This document shows positions 18,061 to 26,186 of a DNA stretch of 64,000 bases, piece after piece (within the stretch, counting starts at the first letter, position 1; each line of letters begins with the position of its first letter). The stretch covers positions 1 to 64,000 of the forward strand of contig NZ_JALLIX010000009.1 of NCBI RefSeq assembly GCF_023242365.1. The letters are read 5' to 3'. Source of the stretch: Pseudomonas sp. MWU13-2100. Lineage in GTDB: Bacteria; Pseudomonadota; Gammaproteobacteria; Pseudomonadales; Pseudomonadaceae. The notes under the pieces were generated by a model. The model was not told the origin of the DNA, did not search any database, and saw nothing but the letters and a program-made list of their open reading frames with translations. Position numbers and translations under genes: made by a program.

Positions 18061-19485
18061 ATGCAAACCAAACTGCTGATCAACGGCCAACTCGTCAACG
18101 GCGAAGGCCCGGCCCAATCCGTGTTCAACCCGGCCCTGGGCCGGGTCCTGGTAGATATCAACGAGGCCAGTGAAGCCCAGGTCGACGCCGCCGTGCGCGC
18201 CGCCGCCGGCGCCTTCGAAAGCTGGTCGCAGACCGCGCCGAAAGACCGCTCCCTGCTGCTGCTGAAACTGGCCGACGCCATTGAGGCCCACGGCCCGGAA
18301 CTGGCGAAACTGGAATCGGACAACTGCGGCAAACCCCTGAGTGCCGCCCTCAACGACGAGATCCCGGCCATCGCCGACGTGTTTCGTTTCTTCGCCGGTG
18401 CCAGCCGCTGCATGAGCGGTTCGGCGGGGGGCGAATACCTGCCCGGCCACACCTCGATGATCCGCCGCGACCCGGTGGGCGTGATCGCCTCCATCGCGCC
18501 GTGGAACTACCCGTTGATGATGGTCGCCTGGAAAATCGCCCCGGCCCTGGCCGCCGGCAATACCGTGGTGCTCAAACCCTCGGAACAGACCCCACTGACC
18601 GCCTTGCGCCTGGCCGGGCTGGCCGCGGAGATCTTCCCGGCCGGCGTGCTCAACCTGGTCTTCGGCCGCGGCCCGACCGTGGGCAGTCCGCTGGTGACCC
18701 ACCCGAAAGTGCGCATGGTCTCGCTGACCGGCTCCATCGCCACCGGTTCGCACATCATTTCCAGCACCGCCGACAGCGTCAAACGCCTGCACATGGAACT
18801 GGGCGGCAAGGCTCCGGTGATCATCTTCGACGACGCCGACATCGACGCCGCCGTGGCCGGCATCCGCACTTTCGGTTTCTACAATGCCGGCCAGGACTGC
18901 ACCGCCGCCTGCCGGGTCTATGCCCAGGCCGGGATCTACGAGCAGTTTGTCGAGAAACTCGGCGCGGCGGTCAGCACCATCAAGTACGGGCTGCAGGACG
19001 ATCCTGAAACCGAACTCGGTCCGCTGATCACCGCCCAGCACCGTGACCGCGTGGCTGGCTTCGTCGAGCGCGCGCTCGCCCAATCGCACATCCGCCTGGT
19101 CACCGGTGGCAAGGCGGTGCCCGGCAATGGCTTCTTCTTCGAGCCAACGGTCCTGGCCGATGCCCAGCAGGATGACGAAATCGTCCGTCGCGAGGTGTTC
19201 GGGCCGGTGGTGTCGGTGACCCGGTTCGATGATGAAGCCCAGGTGCTGGGTTGGGCCAATGATTCGGACTACGGCCTGGCGTCGTCGGTGTGGACCGCCG
19301 ATGTCGGGCGCGCCCATCGCCTGGCGGCCCGCTTGCAGTACGGCTGCACCTGGGTCAACACCCACTTCATGCTGGTCAGCGAAATGCCCCATGGCGGGCA
19401 GAAGCTGTCCGGGTATGGCAAGGACATGTCGATGTACGGATTGGAGGACTACACCACCGTGCGTCATGTGATGTTCAAGCACTGA
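18061..19485 (+). CDS. Gamma-aminobutyraldehyde dehydrogenase (YdcW/PatD-like)
   Basis: This NAD-dependent dehydrogenase has 474 residues, the length of E. coli YdcW. Catalytic Cys280 lies in [10 protein letters not shown], Glu246 in MELGGKAP, and the cofactor motif is SLTGSIATG. It likely oxidises 4-aminobutanal from putrescine to GABA. ATG at 18061 is chosen because TGAGGA is seven bases upstream; two further in-frame starts lie just before it. It is related to, but clearly diverged from, the dehydrogenase at the other end of the importer block. Confidence 0.87.
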   Translation: MQTKLLINGQLVNGEGPAQSVFNPALGRVLVDINEASEAQVDAAVRAAAGAFESWSQTAPKDRSLLLLKLADAIEAHGPELAKLESDNCGKPLSAALNDEIPAIADVFRFFAGASRCMSGSAGGEYLPGHTSMIRRDPVGVIASIAPWNYPLMMVAWKIAPALAAGNTVVLKPSEQTPLTALRLAGLAAEIFPAGVLNLVFGRGPTVGSPLVTHPKVRMVSLTGSIATGSHIISSTADSVKRLHMELGGKAPVIIFDDADIDAAVAGIRTFGFYNAGQDCTAACRVYAQAGIYEQFVEKLGAAVSTIKYGLQDDPETELGPLITAQHRDRVAGFVERALAQSHIRLVTGGKAVPGNGFFFEPTVLADAQQDDEIVRREVFGPVVSVTRFDDEAQVLGWANDSDYGLASSVWTADVGRAHRLAARLQYGCTWVNTHFMLVSEMPHGGQKLSGYGKDMSMYGLEDYTTVRHVMFKH

Positions 19486-19560
19486 CACAGCAATACCGGG
19501 GTTGTCCGCGAAGCTAGCGTCCGTCTTGAGGCCCTCTTCGCGGGCAAGCTCCGCTCCCAC

Positions 19561-19842
19561 AGGTGATCGGTCGCCCGCGAAAAGCGGGTAAGAACCGATC
19601 ATTGTGGGAGCGGAGCTTGCCCGCGAAGAGGCAGGCACAGACACCACAGGTGATCGGTCACCTGCGCAAAAGCAGGTAAGAACCGATCATTGTGGGAGCG
19701 GAGCTTGCCCGCGAAGAGGCAGGCACAGACACCATAGGTGATCGGTCGCCTGCGCAAAAGCAGGTAAGAACCGATCATTGTGGGAGCGGAGCTTGCCCGC
19801 GAAGAGGCAGGCACAGACACCATAGGTGATCGGTCGCCCGCG
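19561..19842. repeat. Tandem array of an 87/88-bp REP-containing unit
   Basis: Units begin AGGTGATCGGTC at 19561, 19648, 19736 and 19824 (periods 87, 88, 88), giving three full copies and a partial fourth. Each unit carries a REP core (TGTGGGAGCGGAGCTTGCCC) and a short dyad, for example GCAAAAGCAGG and ACCGATCATT flanks. The last two full copies are almost identical, which suggests recent expansion. A REP in the opposite orientation precedes the array. Confidence 0.93.
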
Positions 19843-19978
19843 AAAACGTATGACCGTGGTACGGCGCCGGCGGGCGATGCCTGGAAGATCGGCCGGTAAC
19901 GGTAAACGCTCGTTACACCGCAGGGGAAACCGCGCCAGGCAGCCCCCCAGCGTTGCAACACGAGCACACTCAGCACCA

Positions 19979-20042
19979 CAGCCCAAATGATCCATATAAA
20001 GATCAAGTCTATCCGTGATCTTTATATGGATCATTTGGGCTG
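19979..20042. repeat. Perfect 27-bp inverted repeat with 10-nt spacer
   Basis: The left arm, 19979-20005 (CAGCCCAAATGATCC then ATATAAAGATCA), is exactly complementary to the right arm, 20016-20042, around AGTCTATCCG. The arms are AT-rich compared with the surroundings and contain GATC sites. There is no U-run after it in either direction, so it is not a typical terminator. It may be a binding site, a recombination relic or a cruciform-forming element. Confidence 0.9.
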
Positions 20043-20062
20043 ACGAGTACGCCGTACCGGTT

Positions 20063-20254
20063 TCAAAACCGCGAAACACCCTCCATCACGTTCAACAAGC
20101 AGCGCATCGCGTTGCGGTCCTCGTCCGACAGCGCGCGATAGCGTTCCAGCAGTTGTTGCTCTTCGGCGCTGAGCTTATGCACCCTGGGCCGGGATGAGGC
20201 CCTGAACGTCCAGAGGAACAGCATGAAACCGACAATGCTCCGCGCCTTTGCCAT
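20063..20254 (-). CDS. Small membrane-anchored protein, function unknown
   Basis: The protein has 63 residues. A hydrophobic segment (residues about 7-18, IVGFMLFLW) is followed by a charged helix-rich tail (LSAEEQQLLERYRALSDEDR). That tail resembles the C-terminal end of some Xre-type regulators, but no DNA-binding domain is present. ATG at 20254 is chosen, with GAGGAAA six bases upstream; GTG at 20260 is the alternative. The clean ribosome site and acidic amphipathic composition support a real gene. Confidence 0.6.
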   Translation of the reverse strand: MAKARSIVGFMLFLWTFRASSRPRVHKLSAEEQQLLERYRALSDEDRNAMRCLLNVMEGVSRF

Positions 20255-20301
20255 GACCACTTTCCTCGCTGGATAGACCTGTCCCGCCTGAACGAACCGC
20301 T

Positions 20302-20331
20302 CGGACTTATCCTAAGCGTAGGAACAGTCCG
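20302..20331. promoter_or_regulatory. Hyphenated dyad upstream of the small protein gene
   Basis: CGGACT (20302-20307) pairs with AGTCCG (20326-20331), and inside it TCCTA (20310-20314) pairs with TAGGA (20319-20323). It lies about 50 bp upstream of the small minus-strand gene and downstream of the P-loop kinase gene, with no U-run. It could be an operator or an RNA hairpin. Confidence 0.35.
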
Positions 20332-20415
20332 AATCAGGCTAAGAACATTTCGAAATTTCCAGCAAGAAACTCAAGTCATCCTGGCAAGAGCCCGTGATAA
20401 GCGCCTGGGGTGCGT

Positions 20416-20928
20416 CTATTCATAGCGCACCACCTCAAAGCCCTCCTCCAGCGCCGGAGCTTCGAAATAGCGGGAAATCACCTCGAACTCGGCCTCGGTG
20501 GCCTTGAACGGGTGCTCACCCGCCTCGTTGCGGGCCTTCAGGCGAGCCTTGCACAGCTCATCGCCGACATCGAGGAAGTGCAGCCGATGGGCAGCCCCAG
20601 CGTTTTCAAAGACTGAACGGGCCCAAAGCCGGCTGGCCACGGTATTGGAAGGAAAGTCGAGGACCACCGAGATCCCCGCGTTCAATAGTGCAACGAGATG
20701 CTCGGCCAAGGCCCCGCGCAAACGGGTAGCGCAGCGCACATAGTCGGCGATTTCGCTGATCTCCCCCGGATACAGCCGCGCGAGCCAGACGTCCTCACTG
20801 ATCAACACCGTCGAAGGTGTCACCGCCAGGCGTTGTGCCAGCGTCGACTTCCCCGAGCCGATCTTTCCACAGACCAGGTGCAGGATCGGACCGGCATCGC
20901 CAGGGCCACGGGGTTCAGGTGGCGACAT
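20416..20928 (-). CDS. P-loop kinase / AAA-family ATP-binding protein
   Basis: The protein has 170 residues. A Walker A loop (GKIGSGKSTL, near residue 20), a second-strand acidic motif (LISEDVWLARLYPGE) and a hydrophobic strand with an Asp (GISVVLDFPSNTVASRL) give a small-molecule kinase-like P-loop fold, as in the AAA_33/zeta-like families. The substrate is unknown. ATG at 20928 is chosen because AAGGAG lies eight bases upstream; a longer frame to 21015 runs over a terminator. No antitoxin partner is evident, so a toxin role is not supported. Confidence 0.8.
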   Translation of the reverse strand: MSPPEPRGPGDAGPILHLVCGKIGSGKSTLAQRLAVTPSTVLISEDVWLARLYPGEISEIADYVRCATRLRGALAEHLVALLNAGISVVLDFPSNTVASRLWARSVFENAGAAHRLHFLDVGDELCKARLKARNEAGEHPFKATEAEFEVISRYFEAPALEEGFEVVRYE

Positions 20929-20970
20929 TTCAATCTCCTTTTGACGTCCAATACCCAGGAAGGCGGCCAG

Positions 20971-20997
20971 AAAAAACCCGCCTCGGTGGGCGGGTTT
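20971..20997 (-). terminator. Rho-independent terminator downstream of the flavin oxidoreductase gene
   Basis: A 9-bp stem, AAACCCGCC (20974-20982) with GGCGGGTTT (20989-20997), is followed on the minus strand by a run of U (complement of 20971-20976). It ends transcription arriving from the oxidoreductase gene, just before the P-loop kinase gene. Confidence 0.8.
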
Positions 20998-21018
20998 CGG
21001 GTGTTTACACAACACGCG

Positions 21019-21075
21019 TCAGCCCACCCTCGTATCGAGGGTGGGAATAATCGAGGTGTTCTGCCGTGAGTTCAT
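21019..21075 (-). other. Possible 18-codon micro-ORF with an internal perfect hairpin
   Basis: ATG at 21075 with AAGG eight bases upstream opens a frame of 18 residues (MNSRQNTSIIPTLDTRVG) ending TGA at 21019. Its last codons form a perfect 10-bp hairpin, CCCACCCTCG/CGAGGGTGGG (21023-21032 with 21036-21045). It lies between the oxidoreductase stop and its terminator. It may be a small peptide gene, a structured 3' UTR, or chance. Confidence 0.3.
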
Positions 21076-21122
21076 GAAACTGACCTTATTCACTTAAACG
21101 TCCGACGACAAGCCTCAACCTT

Positions 21123-22229
21123 TCACTCACGTAAATCCGACTCGTGAATCGGCTGATCGCGATGGGTCGCCCGCTGATACTGCGCCGGCCAGATCGCCTT
21201 GCGCCCACCCAGATCATCATCGGCATGCAACGGCCAGTAAGGGTCACGCAACAACTCGCGGGCCAGCAGGATCATATCCGCCTGACCGGTGCGCAGGATG
21301 TGCTCGGCCTGGGCCGGCTCGGTAATCAGTCCGACAGTCCCAGTGGCGATATCGGACTCCTTGCGTACACGCTCGGCGAAACGGGTCTGGTAGCCGGGAC
21401 CCGTGGGTATTTCCGCATTGGCGGCGGTGCCGCCCGAGGACACGTCGATCAGGTCGACGCCCAGGGCCTTCAGACGTCGCGCCAACTCCACCGTTTCGTC
21501 CGGATTCCAACCGTCCTCCACCCAGTCGGTGGCCGAAACCCGGACAAACAGCGGTAGTTCGTCAGGCCAGACCGCGCGCACCGCTTCGGTCACCTGCAAC
21601 ACCAGGCGGATACGATTTTCAAAGGAGCCACCGTATTGGTCACGGCGCTGATTGCTCAAGGGCGACAGAAACTGGTGCAACAGATAACCATGGGCGGCAT
21701 GTATTTCGACCACCTTGAAGCCCGCGACCAACGCCCGTTTGGCGGCCACGACAAAGGCCTCGATCACCTCGGCGATCTGGCTCTCATCCAGTTGTACAGG
21801 CGGGGTGTGCTGCGGATCGAAGGCTATCGGCGATGGGCCGACCGGAGTCCAGCCACCGTCTTCGGGCCTGACGCTGCCCTGCTTGCCCAGCCAGGGTCGA
21901 TGGGTGCTGGCCTTGCGCCCGGCATGAGCCAGCTGGATCCCCGCCACCGCGCCCTGGGCGCTGATAAAGCGGGTGATGCGTTGTAGCGGCTCGATCTGTT
22001 CGTCGTTCCACAGGCCCAGGTCCTGGGCGGTGATCCGGCCATCGGCGGCGACGGCGGTGGCCTCGGTGAAAATCAACCCCGCCCCGCCCACCGCCCGGCT
22101 GCCCAAGTGGACAAGGTGCCAGTCGTTGGCCAGCCCGTCGACGCTGGAGTACTGGCACATGGGTGAGACCGCGATGCGGTTGAGCAGGGTCAATTGGCGA
22201 AGGGTGTAGGGTTCGAGCAGCAGACTCAT
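21123..22229 (-). CDS. Old yellow enzyme-family NAD(P)H:flavin oxidoreductase (XenA/YqjM-like)
   Basis: This FMN-dependent ene-reductase has 368 residues. The flavin-modulating Cys is in PMCQYSS (near residue 25), the catalytic His pair is in IHAAHGYLLHQFLSP, and YGGSFENR is typical of the class. Substrates in this family are activated alkenes, quinones or nitro compounds; the physiological one is not inferable. GAGAGGTG precedes the ATG. It lies next to recJ on the same strand, an arrangement I recall from P. aeruginosa. Confidence 0.92.
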   Translation of the reverse strand: MSLLLEPYTLRQLTLLNRIAVSPMCQYSSVDGLANDWHLVHLGSRAVGGAGLIFTEATAVAADGRITAQDLGLWNDEQIEPLQRITRFISAQGAVAGIQLAHAGRKASTHRPWLGKQGSVRPEDGGWTPVGPSPIAFDPQHTPPVQLDESQIAEVIEAFVVAAKRALVAGFKVVEIHAAHGYLLHQFLSPLSNQRRDQYGGSFENRIRLVLQVTEAVRAVWPDELPLFVRVSATDWVEDGWNPDETVELARRLKALGVDLIDVSSGGTAANAEIPTGPGYQTRFAERVRKESDIATGTVGLITEPAQAEHILRTGQADMILLARELLRDPYWPLHADDDLGGRKAIWPAQYQRATHRDQPIHESDLRE

Positions 22230-22543
22230 GGGGCACCTCTCAAATCAAGTGGGCTGGCTCCAGGGTTCTGTTAGAACGTCGGCAAGTGACAAGAGTGGTG
22301 GATAACCGCCCCCCAGCGGGTAAAAAAACAGGACGACGTCACAAGACCATTCAGACAGTGCTTACAGACTAGTCGACAACGGCACAGACAGGAGGGTTCA
22401 GCGGATTTAAACCGGCATAATCGCCTATAGCTCCCGCCTGGAGCCTGACCCGACAACATCAGCCAACGCCTGCAAGGGACCGCGTTGACCGCGGTTGCGA
22501 GTCAACGGTCAGGACGGTATCCACAAAGCACCCTCGAAATACC
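22230..22543. other. Gap between recJ and the oxidoreductase gene
   Basis: Both flanking genes are on the minus strand. A 7-bp hairpin (CGTTGAC at 22483-22489 with GTCAACG at 22501-22507) lies about 37 bases after the recJ stop, but has no U-run. The rest should include the promoter of the oxidoreductase gene. No convincing gene was found; a cysteine-rich 62-codon frame (22271-22459) has no ribosome site. Confidence 0.6.
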
Positions 22544-24253
22544 TCAGCGCGGCTCGATATGGGCAATCATCAGTTGCACACTTTCCTTGCCACGGAATTC
22601 GTTGAGGTCAAGCTTGTAGGCCAGTTCCACCCAATCGACCCGAGCGTTGGTCCATAGCTCCGGGTCGATACCGAAGGCAATGCCATCGAGCTTCAGCGAA
22701 CCGCATTCGCTTTTCAGCACCACCTTCAGGTGACGCTCGCCGACAATGCGTTTTTCCACCAGTTGGAACACACCGTGGAACAGCGGCTCGGGGAAATGCT
22801 GGCCCCAGGGTCCGGCATTGCGCAGCGCCCGGGCCAGCTCCAGGTTGAACTCCTCGATGGCCAGCGAACCATCGGTCTGCAGGCGTCCGGTCAGGTCGTC
22901 TTCGGACAGCTGACGACGCACTTCGGCATCGAAGGCCTCGGCAAACAACGGGAAATTTTCCTGCGGCAGGCTCAGGCCGGCGGCCATCGCATGACCGCCG
23001 TACTTGCCCATCAGATCCGGGTGCTGCGCCGCCACCACACTCAACGCATCGCGGATATGGAATCCCGGCACCGAACGCCCGGAGCCCTTGAGCATGCCGT
23101 CGCCCGCCTCGGCAAAGGCAATGGTCGGACGGTGATAACGCTCTTTCATGCGCGAGGCGAGGATCCCGATCACCCCCTGGTGCCAGTCCGGCTCGAACAG
23201 GCACAGGCCGAAGGGCATAGACTCCAACGGCAGGTCCTTGAGCTGGGCCAGCGCCTCGCGCTGCATGCCCTGTTCGATGGACTTGCGGTCCTTGTTCATT
23301 TCATCGAGCTGGCTGGCCATTTCCAGGGCCAGGGCCGGGTCTTCGCAGAGCAGGCATTCGATGCCCAGGCTCATATCGTCAAGGCGCCCCGCGGCATTCA
23401 GACGCGGGCCGAGGATAAAACCCAGGTCGGTGGAGGTCAGCCGTGAATGCTCGCGCTTGGCCACTTCCAGGATCGCCTTGAGCCCCGGCCGTGCACGTCC
23501 CGCGCGAATCCGCTCGAGCCCCTGGTGCACCAGGATGCGGTTGTTGGCATCCAACGGCACCACGTCGGCGACGCTGCCCAGTGCCACCAGATCAAGCAGT
23601 TCACCGATATTCGGCTGTGGCGCGCTGGCGTAATGGCCCAGGCTGCGCAAACGCGCACGCAAGGCCATCAGCACATAAAAAATCACCCCGACGCCGGCCA
23701 GGGCCTTGCTCGGAAACTCGCAGCCCGGCTGGTTCGGGTTGACGATGGCATCGGCTGCCGGCAATTCGCTACCGGGCAAGTGGTGGTCGGTGACCAACAC
23801 CTTGAGCCCTGCCGCCTTCGCCGCCTGCACGCCCTCGATGCTGGAAATTCCGTTGTCCACGGTGATCAGCAACTGCGGCTCGCGCTGCAAGGCCACCGCG
23901 ACGATTTCCGGGGTCAGGCCATAGCCGTATTCAAAGCGGTTCGGCACCAGGTAGTCGACATGCGCCGCGCCCAGCAGGCGCAGACCCAGTACCCCGACTG
24001 TGCTGGCGGTAGCACCGTCGGCATCGAAGTCGCCGACGATGAGGATGCGCTGGCGCTGCTCCAGCGCCGTCACCAGCAGATCCACCGCCGCGTCGATGCC
24101 CTTGAGTTGCTGGAAGGGAATCAGCCGCGCCAGGCTCTTGTCCAACTCGTCCTCGGACACCACGCCGCGCGCGGCGTAAAGGCGGGTCAACAACGGCGGC
24201 AGATCACCGAGAAAAGGCAGTGTGGCGGGCAGCGGGCGGGGTTCGATACGCAT
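22544..24253 (-). CDS. recJ: RecJ, single-stranded-DNA 5'-3' exonuclease
   Basis: RecJ degrades single-stranded DNA 5' to 3' in recombinational repair and mismatch repair. The 569 residues hold the DHH phosphoesterase motifs (VGDFDADGATAS near 70, TVDNGIS, TDHHLPG) and the DHHA1 motif (GGHAMAAGL near 395), then a C-terminal OB-like domain. ATG at 24253 is preferred over a start 11 codons upstream because the family begins near MRIEPRP. It follows yaeQ by eight bases on the same strand. Confidence 0.96.
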   Translation of the reverse strand: MRIEPRPLPATLPFLGDLPPLLTRLYAARGVVSEDELDKSLARLIPFQQLKGIDAAVDLLVTALEQRQRILIVGDFDADGATASTVGVLGLRLLGAAHVDYLVPNRFEYGYGLTPEIVAVALQREPQLLITVDNGISSIEGVQAAKAAGLKVLVTDHHLPGSELPAADAIVNPNQPGCEFPSKALAGVGVIFYVLMALRARLRSLGHYASAPQPNIGELLDLVALGSVADVVPLDANNRILVHQGLERIRAGRARPGLKAILEVAKREHSRLTSTDLGFILGPRLNAAGRLDDMSLGIECLLCEDPALALEMASQLDEMNKDRKSIEQGMQREALAQLKDLPLESMPFGLCLFEPDWHQGVIGILASRMKERYHRPTIAFAEAGDGMLKGSGRSVPGFHIRDALSVVAAQHPDLMGKYGGHAMAAGLSLPQENFPLFAEAFDAEVRRQLSEDDLTGRLQTDGSLAIEEFNLELARALRNAGPWGQHFPEPLFHGVFQLVEKRIVGERHLKVVLKSECGSLKLDGIAFGIDPELWTNARVDWVELAYKLDLNEFRGKESVQLMIAHIEPR

Positions 24254-24261
24254 GGCAATAA

Positions 24262-24804
24262 TTAACCGCGCTCGCCCATCAGCCATTCCAGCTGGACTTC
24301 ATGCTGGCCACGATCGTCGGTGACGAAGATCGTGCCTTCGCTGATCATCACGTCCCACTTGATCACCCGTGGCATGTCCTTGGCCAGGATCTCGAGGATT
24401 TCCTGCGGCACGGCGGCGATATTCACGTTCTTCAGGTTCTTCACCGCATCGACCACCTTGGTCTGCCAGACCCGCAGGCTGCCGTAGGCCAGCAGGCTGG
24501 TGCGCTCGGTGCGACGGGAGCACCAGGTCAGGCGATCGGCGTCCGGCTGGCCGACTTCGATCCAGTGCAGCACACGATCATCCAGGCTTTTTTCCCACAG
24601 TGCCGGCTCGTCCACTTCCGACAGACCCCGCCCAAAAGCCAACTGCTCGTTGTACCAGAAGGCGTAGGCCAGCAAACGCACGGTCATGCGCTCCTCGGTT
24701 TCCGACGGGTGGCGGGCGATGGTCTGGTTGACGCTCTCGTAGACCCCGCGATCCAGGTCGGTGAGGTTCAGGTTGAATTTGTAGGTCGTGGACGGCTGGG
24801 CCAT
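24262..24804 (-). CDS. yaeQ: YaeQ family protein
   Basis: The 180 residues match the YaeQ family over their whole length (TYKFNLNLTDLDRGVYESVN near the start, ERMTVRLLAYAFWY, IEVGQPDADRLTWCSRR). The family adopts a nuclease-like PD-(D/E)XK fold, and its biochemical role is not established. The gene sits just upstream of recJ on the same strand, eight bases apart, so the two are probably co-transcribed. Confidence 0.93.
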   Translation of the reverse strand: MAQPSTTYKFNLNLTDLDRGVYESVNQTIARHPSETEERMTVRLLAYAFWYNEQLAFGRGLSEVDEPALWEKSLDDRVLHWIEVGQPDADRLTWCSRRTERTSLLAYGSLRVWQTKVVDAVKNLKNVNIAAVPQEILEILAKDMPRVIKWDVMISEGTIFVTDDRGQHEVQLEWLMGERG

Positions 24805-24944
24805 GAACAGGGCTTCTAAGGACGAGGAAAGGCGGCCAGTCTAACCGATACGCAGGGCAAGCAACGACTGCTCGCAGTTATGCTGATGGCGCCAGCCATG
24901 ATAAAAGGCTCCTATCGTCCCCGTGCTGCCCTACAGGATCTCCC

Positions 24945-26144
24945 ATGCCGCTCACCGCCAAACCCCTTTCCGGCCTGAAGGTCATTGAGCTCGGTACCCT
25001 GATCGCCGGCCCTTTCGCTTCACGCATCTGCGCCGAATTCGGCGCGCAGGTGATCAAGGTCGAATCGCCGGACGGCGGCGACCCACTGCGCAAATGGCGC
25101 AAGCTCTACGAGGGCACCTCGCTGTGGTGGTTTGTCCAGGCGCGCAACAAGCAATCCCTGACTCTGAATCTGAAACACCCGGACGGCCTGGCCATCCTCA
25201 AGCAGTTGCTGGGCGACGCGGACATCCTCATCGAGAACTTTCGCCCTGGCGTGCTGGAAAAGCTCGGCCTCGGCTGGGAAACCCTGCATGCGCTGAACCC
25301 CAAGCTGGTGATGGTGCGTTTGTCGGGCTTCGGCCAGACCGGACCGATGAAGGATCAACCGGGTTTCGGCGCGGTCGGCGAGTCCATGGGCGGCTTGCGC
25401 TATATCACTGGTTTCGAGGACCGCCCACCGGTACGCACCGGCATTTCCATCGGTGACTCGATTGCCGCGCTCTGGGGCGTGATCGGCGCGCTCATGGCCC
25501 TGCGTCATCGCGAAGTCAACGGTGGCAATGGCCAGGTGGTGGACGTGGCCTTGTACGAGGCGATCTTCGCCATGATGGAAAGCATGGTCCCGGAATTCGA
25601 CGTGTTCGGGTTTATCCGCGAACGCACCGGCAACATCATGCCGGGGATCACCCCCTCCTCGATCCACACCACGGCCGATGCCAAGCATGTGCAGATCGGC
25701 GCCAATGGCGACGCGATCTTCAAGCGTTTCATGCAGGCCATCGACCGCAACGACCTGGCGGACGACCCGCTGCTGAGCAGCAACGATGGCCGCGACAACC
25801 GGCGTGACGAACTCTATGGCGTGATCGATCGCTGGGTGAACAGCCAGTCGCTGGACGCGGTGCTCGCCACCTTGAACCAGGCCGAGGTGCCGGCCAGCCG
25901 GATCTACAGCGCCGAAGACATGTTCAGCGACCCGCAGTTTCTCGCCCGGGAAATGTTCATCCAGGCCAAGCTGCCCGACGGCAAGGCTTTCAAGATGCCG
26001 GGGATTGTGCCAAAACTGTCGGAAACACCGGGCTCCAGCGAATGGGTGGGGCCGGAACTGGGCGAGCACAACAGCCAGGTGCTGGGTAGCCTCGGCTATG
26101 ACGCCGCGCAGATTGCCCGCTTGCGTGAAAACGGCGCTATCTAG
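24945..26144 (+). CDS. Class III CoA-transferase (CaiB/BaiF family)
   Basis: This enzyme of 399 residues moves CoA between carboxylic acids. The N-terminus (LKVIELGTLIAGPFASRICA), KVESPDGGDPLR and the likely catalytic Asp in GISIGDSIAALWGV (near residue 170) identify the family. The substrate is unknown; there is no acyl-CoA dehydrogenase or racemase next to it to narrow it. ATG at 24945 follows AGGAT. It diverges from yaeQ across about 140 bp. Confidence 0.9.
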   Translation: MPLTAKPLSGLKVIELGTLIAGPFASRICAEFGAQVIKVESPDGGDPLRKWRKLYEGTSLWWFVQARNKQSLTLNLKHPDGLAILKQLLGDADILIENFRPGVLEKLGLGWETLHALNPKLVMVRLSGFGQTGPMKDQPGFGAVGESMGGLRYITGFEDRPPVRTGISIGDSIAALWGVIGALMALRHREVNGGNGQVVDVALYEAIFAMMESMVPEFDVFGFIRERTGNIMPGITPSSIHTTADAKHVQIGANGDAIFKRFMQAIDRNDLADDPLLSSNDGRDNRRDELYGVIDRWVNSQSLDAVLATLNQAEVPASRIYSAEDMFSDPQFLAREMFIQAKLPDGKAFKMPGIVPKLSETPGSSEWVGPELGEHNSQVLGSLGYDAAQIARLRENGAI

Positions 26145-26186
26145 CGTGCCTTGCTGGCAAGACTTTGACCTGACTGCGCAGAAGGT

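Larger units (their letters stand above)
19486..20062. other. 577-bp gene-free stretch with repeats and a palindrome
   Basis: No gene is supported here. From left to right it holds an inverted REP (about 19538-19562), an 88-bp tandem REP array, about 135 bp of unique sequence (19843-19978), and a perfect 27-bp inverted repeat. Minus-strand open frames across the array only reflect its periodicity. Confidence 0.85.

Noticed and set aside
17692..19647. 651-codon minus-strand frame across the second dehydrogenase
   Set aside because: It reads through the hexamer tract (Ser-His and Ser-Leu repeats) and opposite the dehydrogenase; not a gene.
19561..19842. CRISPR array
   Set aside because: The repeat unit is 87/88 bp head-to-tail with no unique spacers, and no cas genes are present. 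It is a REP-based tandem array.
19599..20079. Minus-strand frames over the 88-bp array
   Set aside because: The repeated peptide only mirrors the tandem DNA repeat, and no ribosome site or homology is seen.
20416..20928. Zeta-type toxin of a toxin-antitoxin pair
   Set aside because: The P-loop fold fits many small kinases; there is no adjacent antitoxin gene, so a toxin call is not supported.
22271..22459. 62-codon cysteine-rich frame upstream of recJ
   Set aside because: No ribosome site, no recognisable family and unusual composition for a coding region.
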